A DNA stretch of 64,000 nucleotides from Waddliaceae bacterium (GTDB lineage Bacteria > Chlamydiota > Chlamydiia > Chlamydiales > GCA-2709385): NCBI GenBank assembly GCA_002709385.1, contig PAQS01000036.1:42678-106677 (forward strand), given 5' to 3'. The position numbers and the translations under genes were made by a program. The notes below the pieces were generated by a model. That model was not told the origin of the DNA and did no database searches. It worked only from the letters and a program-made list of their open reading frames with translations. Positions 28,153 to 36,653 of the stretch are shown in pieces. Position 1 is the stretch's first letter, and the number at the start of each line of letters is the position of its first letter.

Positions 28153-28793
28153 TGAGTCATCCTATTATGATTGGCGTCCTTGCTTTGCAGGGCGCCTTTA
28201 GCTGCCACATCAACATGCTAAAAAAATTAGGCATTCCATCAATAGAAGTTCGCAATGCAGAACAACTTCATGCTTGTGATGGATTGATTATTCCTGGAGG
28301 AGAAAGCACTACTCTCGTTCGACAAATTGCCTTCATGAATATGCACGATGCTTTATGTGAATTTGGCAAAAGCTATCCTATATTTGGAACTTGTGCTGGA
28401 ATGATTTTGTTGTCGGAAAACAGCACATCTCACGATGTAAAAACCTTAGGCCTTATTCCTATGTCCGTACAACGAAACGCATATGGACGCCAAAGCGAAT
28501 CTTTTGCAGCACCTTTAATCGTGGAGCTACCCGATCAAGAAGCTCAAACTTTAGAAGCTATTTTTATTCGTGCACCAAAAATTCATGAACACTCTTCCGA
28601 CGTAAAGGTCTTAGCACGAAGAGGGAAGGATCCTATCATTGTTCAGTATAAGAATTGTTTGGCTAGCAGTATCCATCCAGAATTAGGCGAACAAACATTT
28701 ATACACGAGTACTTTGCATCTCTTGTTTGTACAAATAAAGCAGAACGCGAAGAAAATGTAAAAACCTATACATCTTCGCCTGCTCTTACTTAA
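28152..28793 (+). CDS. pdxT: pyridoxal 5'-phosphate synthase glutaminase PdxT
   Basis: Class I glutamine amidotransferase supplying ammonia to PdxS. 213 aa, with about 20 extra residues after the usual end. IGVLALQGAF, LIIPGGESTT, the nucleophile loop FGTCAGMILL and the His-Glu pair SSIHPELGEQTF are all present. The GTG start shares a base with the pdxS stop (TAGTG), so translation is coupled. Such a pathway is not found in Chlamydia as far as I know. Confidence 0.95.
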   Translation: MSHPIMIGVLALQGAFSCHINMLKKLGIPSIEVRNAEQLHACDGLIIPGGESTTLVRQIAFMNMHDALCEFGKSYPIFGTCAGMILLSENSTSHDVKTLGLIPMSVQRNAYGRQSESFAAPLIVELPDQEAQTLEAIFIRAPKIHEHSSDVKVLARRGKDPIIVQYKNCLASSIHPELGEQTFIHEYFASLVCTNKAEREENVKTYTSSPALT

Positions 28794-28869
28794 GTTTATC
28801 TATTCGAGCTTTTTGTAAATTGATATATTGATAAAAACAAGTATTCTAATTTGAAAGAATATTCTTGAC

Positions 28870-30489
28870 ATGGTAATTGGGACTTATGGTGCGGGACTCT
28901 TTATCATGCAAATTTTTAATGCCCAATTTAGTAAAACTGTCGTCATTCTGTGTATCGGTAGCTTTCTTCTACTGATAGAATTGCTATGGTTTTCTAACTT
29001 AGTAAGATATGAATTCAACAAAGCACCTCTTTCTATCCAAGCCATGGGTACCTTACTCGAATATAGTGGCCAAGAGCATGAAGATGGCAAAAAAAGAAGT
29101 GCAGAGTATGCTATTAAAGTCTGGCCCGACGAAGGCTTGCCAATTATTCCTGGCTATAGCGACATAAAAAAGCTCCTACAACAAGCTATTATCATTCTCA
29201 ACTACGAAGACTATGAACAGCTAAGCAACGATAATAAAACGATGTTAGCTGAGGTTATGCAAGGAGCTGGCAGTGATATCTCTCGTAGAATTAACGACGA
29301 TGCTATCATTGATTTTACAAATCATAGTTCACATACAATTGAAGATATTCTAAGAAATGCTTCTCTAACTCAACGTTATATCGGTTCTGTACGCTATGCT
29401 TGGGGAAACAAGAATATCACTCTTTATTACACAATCAAACGTAGCAGTACATCTGAAGAATACCGTGTTTATTGTGTCTCTGTTCAAGATAACATTGATA
29501 AACTACTTGTAATTAGCAATCTACTTCCTGGCTTAGCTGTACTTGCTTTTACCTTAGTTAGTTTAGCTTTGTATATGGCCTTACAGTATATTCAAACACA
29601 ACAACTACAAGCCTCTTATGCAGAGCTAGAAAAGACAACTCAAGCCTATCAACGCTTTGTACCATCTGGTTTCTTACGTCTCCTGGGACATAAAAATATT
29701 ATAGATGTACAGCTTGGAGATAACGCGAGTCTAGATCTTGCTGTATTATTTACAGATATTCGCAGCTTTACGACACTTGCAGAAACAATGAGTGCCCAAG
29801 AAACATTTCGCTTTATTAACTCTTTTTTAAACCAAATGGCTCCTATATTACGGAATAATAAAGGAATTATTGATAGCTATATGGGCGATGCTATCATGGC
29901 TATTTTTCCTCATTCGAAAGAGTCATCGGTTCATGCTGCTGTTGGTATGTTAAAGCGTTTGAAAGAATATAACAGTGGCCGAGAACGAGCAGGTTTTCCT
30001 CCAATAGATATTGGTATTGGCATTAATTTTGGTCCTGTTGAGCTAGGTACTGTTGGTGACCAAACTCGTATGCAAAATACTGTATTGAGTGACTCTGTTA
30101 ACGTAGCCTCACACGTAGAAGGATTAACTAAAATACTTGGCTGCCAACTTCTTATAACAGATGAAGTTGTAAGGCAGTTGAATACTGATCATCCATTTTT
30201 ACTACGATATGTAGGAGAACTACCTGTAAAAGGTCGATCAAGTAGTATTCGTTTATACGAAGTATTTAATGCAGATTCTGATACCTTACGTTTAGCAAAA
30301 CAAAAATACAAACCTCAATTTGCTGAAGCATTAGAAGCTTACTTATCTGAAAATATCAATGAAGCTGAAGCCTTATTCCGCTCTATTATAGAGAAAACTC
30401 CAGAAGATGCCGTAGCGCGATACTATTTACAAGCAGCACAGAAACAACTACGCCTCACTCCACCTAAACTTGAAGTATCTAAAAACTAA
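28870..30489 (+). CDS. class III adenylate/guanylate cyclase-like membrane protein with altered active site
   Basis: 539 aa. One membrane helix (about 20-40), an extracytoplasmic sensor region (about 45-215), a second helix (about 218-240), then a class III cyclase domain (about 280-450) and a TPR-like helical tail. Both metal Asp are present: FTDIRSF (Asp296) and YMGDAIMAIF (Asp340). The purine-recognition Lys in the usual K-x-x-G-D is Ser336. The transition-state Arg four residues after Asn411 is His415 (SDSVNVASH). Either specificity is changed or activity is weak or lost. The gene follows pdxT by 76 bases and ends overlapping convergent pdxH by 4 bases. Confidence 0.8.
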   Translation: MVIGTYGAGLFIMQIFNAQFSKTVVILCIGSFLLLIELLWFSNLVRYEFNKAPLSIQAMGTLLEYSGQEHEDGKKRSAEYAIKVWPDEGLPIIPGYSDIKKLLQQAIIILNYEDYEQLSNDNKTMLAEVMQGAGSDISRRINDDAIIDFTNHSSHTIEDILRNASLTQRYIGSVRYAWGNKNITLYYTIKRSSTSEEYRVYCVSVQDNIDKLLVISNLLPGLAVLAFTLVSLALYMALQYIQTQQLQASYAELEKTTQAYQRFVPSGFLRLLGHKNIIDVQLGDNASLDLAVLFTDIRSFTTLAETMSAQETFRFINSFLNQMAPILRNNKGIIDSYMGDAIMAIFPHSKESSVHAAVGMLKRLKEYNSGRERAGFPPIDIGIGINFGPVELGTVGDQTRMQNTVLSDSVNVASHVEGLTKILGCQLLITDEVVRQLNTDHPFLLRYVGELPVKGRSSSIRLYEVFNADSDTLRLAKQKYKPQFAEALEAYLSENINEAEALFRSIIEKTPEDAVARYYLQAAQKQLRLTPPKLEVSKN

Positions 30490-31130
30490 GGAAACAAACG
30501 TTCTATTCTCCATAAAGTTTCCGCTTCTTCTGTATACAAAAAACGGTCGTGTAGACGGCATGATTGTCCTTGCCAAAACTCCCAACTTTTAGCTTTCACT
30601 TCATATCCTCCCCAAAATGGAGGCATAGATACTTCTTTCCCTTCGAAGCGTTTTGCAGTTCTCAGATAGAAATCTTCGAGTAGCTCTCGTGATTTCAGCA
30701 ACTGACTTTGTTTTGAAGCCCAAGCACCAATTTGTGCATTTCTTGGCCGCTCTTGAAAATATTTACGGGACTCATCATTACTCAATTTAGAAGCAATACC
30801 ATTGATTCTTACCTGTCGCATAGACAAAGGCCACCAAAAATTTAAGCTGACTCTTGGATTGCCCTCAATATCTTCACTTTTTCTACTGCCATAGTTGGTA
30901 TAGAACTGTAAAGTACCTGAAGGACTAATCATTTTTAAAAGAACTACTCGTGCGGAAACTTCTCCATTTAAAGAAACCGTTGATAACGTCATAGCATTCG
31001 CTTCACACTCCCCTATAGCTTTCGCTTCCTCTAGCCATATTTCAAATTGGGATACTGGGCTCTTATTCAGGTCACTCTTGTGTAATGGAGGTTTTTCATA
31101 TTCTCTGCGTAAATCAGCTAGGTTTTTCAC
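30486..31130 (-). CDS. pdxH: pyridoxamine/pyridoxine 5'-phosphate oxidase
   Basis: FMN enzyme that oxidises PNP/PMP to PLP; 214 aa, normal length. Signature segments are ARVVLLKMISPSGTLQFYTN, SRKSEDIEGNPRVSLNFWW, FQERPRNAQIGAWASKQSQ, PPFWGGYEVKAKSWEFWQG and the C-terminal RLHDRFLY...RLFP. GTG start with AGGAAA upstream. Together with pdxST it gives both de novo synthesis and salvage of B6. Confidence 0.95.
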   Translation of the reverse strand: MKNLADLRREYEKPPLHKSDLNKSPVSQFEIWLEEAKAIGECEANAMTLSTVSLNGEVSARVVLLKMISPSGTLQFYTNYGSRKSEDIEGNPRVSLNFWWPLSMRQVRINGIASKLSNDESRKYFQERPRNAQIGAWASKQSQLLKSRELLEDFYLRTAKRFEGKEVSMPPFWGGYEVKAKSWEFWQGQSCRLHDRFLYTEEAETLWRIERLFP

Positions 31131-31234
31131 GGTTTTTCCTTATCGTTTCAAGCAGTTTGATTCTATGGTACACAAGAAATTTTTCACTGCCTAAACTTAT
31201 TTATATTCTAACTTAATCACAAGGTGATAGCTTT

Positions 31235-32449
31235 ATGGAACAATATCTATCAATACGCGATATCGATTTACAGGGAAAAAAGGTTTTAGTGCGAGTCGAT
31301 TTTAATGTCCCTATGGATGAAGAAGGAAACATTAGGGATGATGCACGCATCCAAGCTGCCATACCTACCATCCGCTATATTCTTGACCAAGGTGCTTCTC
31401 TTATTTTAATGAGTCATCATGGACGTCCAAAAGGAAAGAAAAATCTCAAAAATAGTCTCCAACCGTGCGCACAACGTCTCCAAGAAATTTTGGGTTCTCC
31501 AGTTATCTTTGCTGCAGACTGTGTTGGCTCGAAGACAAAACAATTAGCAGAAAACCTTCAAGTAGGCGCTATTCTCCTCTTAGAAAACCTTCGTTTTCAT
31601 CATGCTGAAGAAAAACCTGAATCTGACCTCAATTTTGCTAAAGAATTAGCAAGTTTAGGCGAAGTATATGTTAACGATGCCTTTGGTTCAGCTCACCGAG
31701 CTCACTCATCAATTGTTCCTATCACAAGCTATTTTCCTGGACATTCTGTTGCGGGTCTTTTAATGGAAAAAGAGATCAGACATTTAAGCCCATTAGTAAA
31801 AAACCCAGAGCGTCCCTTTTTTGCTCTTATAGGAGGAGCAAAGGTTTCTTCTAAAATTGGTGTCTTGAAGTCCCTAGTAAAACATGCTGATGCCCTCATC
31901 ATCGGAGGTGGGATGGCTTTTACTTTTTTAAAAGTTTTAGGCTATGAAATTGGTGACTCTTTATTTGAAGAAGAGTTCTTAGATGAAGCCAAAGAAGTCA
32001 TCACTCTTTGTAAAAGTGAAAATACCGAGCTTATTTTGCCTCGTGATCTTGTCATTGCAAATACATTTAGTAATGAGGCAGATACTCGCACTATTGAAAT
32101 AGAAGAGGGAATACCGCGTACCTGGCAAGGTTTAGATATAGGACCAAAAAGTATTGAAATTTTTTCTTACTCCCTTAAGAAAGCTAAAACTGTACTTTGG
32201 AATGGCCCTATGGGGGTATTTGAGTTCCCTCAGTTTGCTAAGGGAACCTTTGCGATTACCAAAGAACTAGCCCAGTCTTCAGCACAAACCATCGTGGGTG
32301 GTGGTGACTCTGTAGCTGCTATCCAAGCTACAGGTTTCCATGACAGTTTTGATCATATATCAACTGGTGGAGGTGCTTCTTTAGAATTTATCGAATTTGG
32401 TAATTTACCCGGTATCGAAGCTTTATCTAAGCAACCAAGCTTTAACTAA
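31235..32449 (+). CDS. pgk: phosphoglycerate kinase
   Basis: Glycolytic enzyme making ATP from 1,3-bisphosphoglycerate. 404 aa. VLVRVDFNVPMDEEGNI at the N-terminus, SHHGRPKG, ENLRFHHAEE, VYVNDAFGSAHRAHSS, ALIGGAKVSSKIGVL, WNGPMGVFE and VGGGDSVAAI are all in place. AAGGTGATAG precedes the ATG. The 3' end overlaps convergent pgsA by 8 bases. Confidence 0.97.
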   Translation: MEQYLSIRDIDLQGKKVLVRVDFNVPMDEEGNIRDDARIQAAIPTIRYILDQGASLILMSHHGRPKGKKNLKNSLQPCAQRLQEILGSPVIFAADCVGSKTKQLAENLQVGAILLLENLRFHHAEEKPESDLNFAKELASLGEVYVNDAFGSAHRAHSSIVPITSYFPGHSVAGLLMEKEIRHLSPLVKNPERPFFALIGGAKVSSKIGVLKSLVKHADALIIGGGMAFTFLKVLGYEIGDSLFEEEFLDEAKEVITLCKSENTELILPRDLVIANTFSNEADTRTIEIEEGIPRTWQGLDIGPKSIEIFSYSLKKAKTVLWNGPMGVFEFPQFAKGTFAITKELAQSSAQTIVGGGDSVAAIQATGFHDSFDHISTGGGASLEFIEFGNLPGIEALSKQPSFN

Positions 32450-32969
32450 TACGCTTTGCGACCGTATGCCGATAAATCAGTGCTAGCTCTCCTAGGGCTA
32501 GCATTCCTAATACAACAAACCCCGAAAATACATATTGAGGAACAGGATAACCTTGAGTCAAAGCTATTAATACGAGAAACTGAAGAGTTGTTGTAATTTT
32601 TCCACACCATATGGCTTGAAAACGATAATAACCCCAAGTACCACTTACCCCAAGATAAAGTCCAAATAGACAAATCGCCATATCTCGCGAGATCATAGCA
32701 AGAATTTGGTCACTTGTTAGGTGGTGCTCTGTAAGAAAAATGCCAAGAGCAAATAATACAAAAAATCGATCCATTAGAGGATCTACAATTGTTCCAATAG
32801 GACTCACACAGCGTAAAGTCCGAGCTAAATACCCATCTAATGCATCTGTAATCATCGCTAAGACAATCACACATAAACGCACACCAGTATCAGGAATCAG
32901 CAAAAGAAATGCTAATGGAGCCCTTAAAAGCGATAATATATTAGGAAATGTCCAAATTTTATCCACCAT
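32442..32969 (-). CDS. pgsA: CDP-alcohol phosphatidyltransferase, probably phosphatidylglycerophosphate synthase
   Basis: Integral membrane enzyme of phospholipid synthesis, about 175 aa with five or six helices. The catalytic signature DALDGYLAR...G...DPLMDR (DxxDGxxARx8GxxxDxxxD) is complete near residues 40-66. PgsA is the usual member of this size in bacteria; a related CDP-alcohol transferase is possible. I use the ATG at 32969; an adjacent in-frame GTG at 32972 is the alternative. No good ribosome site is seen for either. Confidence 0.82.
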   Translation of the reverse strand: MVDKIWTFPNILSLLRAPLAFLLLIPDTGVRLCVIVLAMITDALDGYLARTLRCVSPIGTIVDPLMDRFFVLFALGIFLTEHHLTSDQILAMISRDMAICLFGLYLGVSGTWGYYRFQAIWCGKITTTLQFLVLIALTQGYPVPQYVFSGFVVLGMLALGELALIYRHTVAKRIS

Positions 32970-33115
32970 CACAACTGCATGTCACCCAGCTTATGTTCCG
33001 TATGCTTTGTCATCATCTCTCTGTAGACTCTTCCTTCAAGCTATTCTCTAAAAACATCAAGCAATACTTCTTTTTGTTTTTACAGAAAAAATTTTATTTC
33101 AATAACTTCCATATA

Positions 33116-33745
33116 TTATGACTTAGAAGTATTTTTTAACCTACTTCGCCAATAACGCCGTAGATAAACACCCCCAATGACCACCCCTGCAATAGTAACA
33201 AAGAAAATCATAAAATTAAATGTTTGAAGGTAGGATTCTAAGACCTCATGGTTTTGCCCAAAAGAATATGCCAGACTAAAGAGTAGACTGCTACCTAGAA
33301 AACAAGATAAACCATCAGCTAATACGAAGCGAATAAACGGCATACGCCCCATACCTGCAGTCATAAACAAGCCGTTTCGTACACCAAATGGAATAAAACG
33401 GCCAAAGAATAAAGTCCATATCCCATAATGGTGGTAAAAATAATTTAAACGCCGAACTCGCCGCCTTCGAAATATGGGACGTAACCAAGATATTTCTAAA
33501 ATACGCGTCCCTAAAAAGCGTCCCAAAGCATACGCTTCCCAGTCGGATATTACAGCACCTAAATAGATAAATAAATAGAGTTTGAAGGTGTACTCGGGAA
33601 TAACAGTACTAGCTAACACTCCGCCAGTTATCACAATTAAATCTTCGCTAATCGGAAAATTGAATCCTGCTAACAAAAGAGCAAAAAAACAGATCCAGTG
33701 AGCATAAATAGCATTTTCGTGTACAAGTGCTAACAGAGTATCCAT
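33116..33745 (-). CDS. DedA-family (VTT domain) membrane protein
   Basis: 209-aa inner-membrane protein of the DedA/SNARE-associated family. FPISEDLIVITGGVLA (reentrant acidic motif) lies near residue 30, then GRFLGTRILE, the conserved GRFIPFGVRNGLFMTAGMGRM written as FFGRFIPFGVRNG and TAGMGRM, and several hydrophobic helices. Some DedA proteins flip undecaprenyl phosphate or phosphatidylethanolamine; the substrate cannot be told here. No clear ribosome site before the ATG. Confidence 0.85.
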   Translation of the reverse strand: MDTLLALVHENAIYAHWICFFALLLAGFNFPISEDLIVITGGVLASTVIPEYTFKLYLFIYLGAVISDWEAYALGRFLGTRILEISWLRPIFRRRRVRRLNYFYHHYGIWTLFFGRFIPFGVRNGLFMTAGMGRMPFIRFVLADGLSCFLGSSLLFSLAYSFGQNHEVLESYLQTFNFMIFFVTIAGVVIGGVYLRRYWRSRLKNTSKS

Positions 33746-33870
33746 TCAAATTTTTCTATATGAATAAGAACAAATAACATAGTAATCTAGTATTAATTAA
33801 AATTCAAGTAAACACCTAAATAATGAATAAAGCCCTTAAGAAAGCATAAGAAGATGCCGACAGTATAAGC

Positions 33871-34017
33871 GTGACACTACTAGCAGGAAGCTTGGGTCCA
33901 TAAAAACGGTAGGTTCTGAGCAAACCACAGCTAGCTCTCTCAACAAGCCTTCGACTGAGGAGAGGAGATTACACTCCGCTTTCCCTGGTTTCCCCCGCTA
34001 GTAGTGTCATGTTTTTT
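33871..34017 (+). ncRNA. possible structured small RNA, about 145 nt
   Basis: A perfect 13-bp long-range stem, TGACACTACTAGC (33872-33884) with GCTAGTAGTGTCA (33997-34009), encloses 112 bases that are less AT-rich than other spacers. Inside, GGTT/AACC and CTCTC/GAGAG hairpins can form. Six T follow the stem (34012-34017), and TATAAG stands 5 bases before it, so a plus-strand transcript with its own promoter and end is plausible. The shape, a long closed rod with inner bulges, is like 6S RNA, but I could not match a consensus. It lacks the SRP RNA GGAAG tip. It overlaps the mscS stop codon on the other strand. Confidence 0.45.
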
Positions 34018-35206
34018 CTCCGTGAGAGTCCTGGAAATCAGGATCTTTCTCCATTCCGAAGCCTTTTTGAACCTGAAGGTTCAATCCCTCAGGAACTTCT
34101 ACAGTACTTGTAGGGAAAGCAAACCCCGCACCGTGTTTTTCTACGATATCTGCTATTTTGAGTAGCACATCTTGCTTGATACGTAGCCATTCAGCCCAGC
34201 GTGTGCTAATAGTAAACGTATAAACCAAAATATCTACCGAATAATCGGCAAAACGATCCATATAGACCATTAAAGCTTGATCTTTATCGATTTCCGAGTG
34301 CTCTTTCAACATATTTTCTATATCGGTCACGATCGCACGGACTTTTGGTATATCCTGGTATCTTAAGGTAATATGCTCTCGAATTCTACGATTGAGCATA
34401 CGTGAAGGGTTTACCAGTAATACTTTAGGAAATACTGCATTGGGAACATAAATAGGGCGTTTATCAAAACTTCTGATACGTGTTGCATACCAACCAATTT
34501 CTTCAACAGTCCCTTCAAAAGAACGTTCTGGTGAGTTGATCCAATCCCCTATACTAAAAGGTTGAGTGATATGAATCATTAAGCCTCCAAAAAAGTTTGC
34601 AACAACATCTTGAGCAGCAAAAGCCACCGCGATACCACCAACCCCTCCAACTGCAAGTAGCGCGCTAATATGTAAACCTAAAGCATCTAGAACAAGAAGA
34701 CCTGTAACAACGAAAATGAAGATGCTCGCAAGTTTAGCCATAGCATCAACTTTTCCCCGCTCCATTTCCAAAGTACCGCGGAAAATATCTCTGATAATAA
34801 GCAAGCGTACTCTTCTTATGTATGACAGTACGAACCACGCCATACACACAATCGTCACAACATTACGAAATTGTGCAAAATAAGAAATTCTTAGAGGAAA
34901 CTCAAACTGAATCAAGAGAATCTCAAGTAAATAACTGGACCCAACCAACCATAAAGCTGTACTTAAAGGTAGACGTAAAAGAAAAAATAAATCGCGATTC
35001 CAGTAGCTTTCACTCTTTCCAAGTCGTTTTTGCAAAAACCCTAGTACTAAACGAATAAAAATCAATAATGCCATCAAACACAAGGCACCAATAGTTACTT
35101 GAAAGAGCCAATTATTTCCTTCGCCAGCAAATTCACCAACTTTCGCTAAACCAGCCTTTACACTTTCATCTACTTGACTTTGTACATCGTTTATATCTTC
35201 TTCCAT
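34007..35206 (-). CDS. MscS-family mechanosensitive channel
   Basis: About 399-aa inner-membrane channel that opens on osmotic down-shock. Three or four hydrophobic helices precede the pore helix and beta domain: LLAVGGVGGIAVAFAAQDVVANFFGG (pore helix, read here as AVGGVGGIAVAFAAQDV) and ITQPFSIGDWI, GTVEEIGWYATRIRSFDKRPI and VPNAVF. The long C-terminal cytoplasmic domain ends DSHGEKT. I prefer the ATG at 35206 over an in-frame TTG at 35239, though neither has a good ribosome site. The stop lies in the stem of the possible RNA at 33871. Confidence 0.9.
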   Translation of the reverse strand: MEEDINDVQSQVDESVKAGLAKVGEFAGEGNNWLFQVTIGALCLMALLIFIRLVLGFLQKRLGKSESYWNRDLFFLLRLPLSTALWLVGSSYLLEILLIQFEFPLRISYFAQFRNVVTIVCMAWFVLSYIRRVRLLIIRDIFRGTLEMERGKVDAMAKLASIFIFVVTGLLVLDALGLHISALLAVGGVGGIAVAFAAQDVVANFFGGLMIHITQPFSIGDWINSPERSFEGTVEEIGWYATRIRSFDKRPIYVPNAVFPKVLLVNPSRMLNRRIREHITLRYQDIPKVRAIVTDIENMLKEHSEIDKDQALMVYMDRFADYSVDILVYTFTISTRWAEWLRIKQDVLLKIADIVEKHGAGFAFPTSTVEVPEGLNLQVQKGFGMEKDPDFQDSHGEKT

Positions 35207-35532
35207 GCAGAAACACTCAGTAAGAGCCACATAGTTCAATTAGCGGCTTATTTAGTTTAAATTTATTTCTTATTCTCTAACCTAAATTAAGTAACTAGGT
35301 CCTTATTGCATATTTAACGTCATCTACAACTTTCTGTCCATTTACACACACAGTAACAAGAATTCCTCAGTAAATCTACAGAAGTGCATACAAAATAAAC
35401 GTGCTTTTCACTAGACTGGTAAACATCAAGAAATAGCTGCGACACAAAAGCTCTTTACGTTTTGTGGTTTTGTGTCTGTGGAGAACTGTAGTTTTCTTAG
35501 GAAGCTACCTCATATCTTTCGTTAGTGAAAGA
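35207..35532. promoter_or_regulatory. divergent spacer between mscS and sppA
   Basis: About 325 bases, AT-rich. It contains no supported gene with the starts I chose. It should hold promoters for mscS (minus) and the sppA-polA-coaE run (plus). No hairpin or known regulatory element was recognised. Confidence 0.35.
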
Positions 35533-36600
35533 ATGAAAAGGGTTAATTATTTTATGAAAATTGCTCAAGAGTCTATTTTTTCTACATCTATTCGTTCATT
35601 TTTCGTCGGTTTATGCACGGTGCTTGGAATTGGTGCTGGTATTATTCCTGTCGTTTTACTTATTTCATTTTTAGCATCATCTGGACAAAGAGAGATACCC
35701 GCTACTCATCAGCCTAAGGTTTTAACGAATCATGATGAGACACGACGTCCATTTGATCATGTGAGTCCGTTGATTCTTCAAATTAACATTGAAGGTCCGA
35801 TTGGTGGGCCAGCTTTAAACACGTCAAAAATAAAAAATTTACTTCAAGAATCTACTGAAGGTTCCTTTAAAAAAGGAAGAATTAAAGCGATCTTACTCCG
35901 CATTAACTCTCCTGGCGGCAGTGTTCTTGATTCAGATGGCATTTACCGAGCGATTAAGCATTACAAAGAGAAGCACAACATTCCAGTTTATGCATATGTT
36001 GATGGTATGGCTGCTTCAGGTGGTATTTACGTTGCTGCTGCAGCTGACAAAATTTATTCAGGTCCTGCAGGTCTCGTTGGTAGTGTTGGAGTAACAAGTT
36101 TGATGCCTTTTATCAACATTAGCGAGCCGTTAGAGCGTTTTGGTATAAAGACAAAGACGATTACTGCTGGAAAAGGGAAAGATATGATGAATCCTACTCG
36201 TCCTTGGAAAGAGGGTGAGGAAACAGTGATTCAAGATATTACAAACTACTTTTATGATCTTTTTGTTGATATCATCTCATCTTCTCGTCCTAAAATCGAC
36301 CGTGAAAAGTTAATTTCTGAATATGGGGCTAAAGTCTTTTCTGCAAAAGAAGCAGAAGATTACGGCTTTCTTGACGGCAGTAATCTATCTCGAGAAGAAG
36401 CTTTATACGAGCTTATCGTTGCTGCTGGATTAGAGAAGAAAGACTACCAGGTGGTTGAACTCCAACCTCAAGCTTGGGTAAGTAATTTATTTGGCGAGCA
36501 GTCACCTTTTGAAAACCGTACGATTAAACATGAATTGCAATTGAGTCCTTCCATTGAACATGGTTTAGAGAAGGCTCAATCTATGTTTCTCGCACAATAA
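35533..36600 (+). CDS. sppA: signal peptide peptidase SppA, S49 family
   Basis: Membrane serine peptidase that clears cleaved signal peptides; short form of about 355 aa. One N-terminal membrane helix (about 15-50) is followed by INIEGPIGG, ILLRINSPGGSVLDSDGIYRAI and the catalytic-Ser segment VDGMAASGGIYVAAAADKI, then GSVGV. Start at ATG 35533 (MKRVNYFMK); an upstream in-frame GTG at 35464 would add a second hydrophobic stretch, and ATG 35554 is also possible. The order sppA-polA-coaE-rho is that of Chlamydia CT494-CT491. Confidence 0.91.
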   Translation: MKRVNYFMKIAQESIFSTSIRSFFVGLCTVLGIGAGIIPVVLLISFLASSGQREIPATHQPKVLTNHDETRRPFDHVSPLILQINIEGPIGGPALNTSKIKNLLQESTEGSFKKGRIKAILLRINSPGGSVLDSDGIYRAIKHYKEKHNIPVYAYVDGMAASGGIYVAAAADKIYSGPAGLVGSVGVTSLMPFINISEPLERFGIKTKTITAGKGKDMMNPTRPWKEGEETVIQDITNYFYDLFVDIISSSRPKIDREKLISEYGAKVFSAKEAEDYGFLDGSNLSREEALYELIVAAGLEKKDYQVVELQPQAWVSNLFGEQSPFENRTIKHELQLSPSIEHGLEKAQSMFLAQ

Positions 36601-36653
36601 GTATAATACATGCCCTGCCATAGTGCGGGGCATTTCTACAACAAGTTGTATTC

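Noticed and set aside
33871..34017. SRP (4.5S) RNA or tmRNA at the structured element
   Set aside because: The GGAAG-type SRP tip is absent and the element is too short for tmRNA; left as an unidentified RNA.
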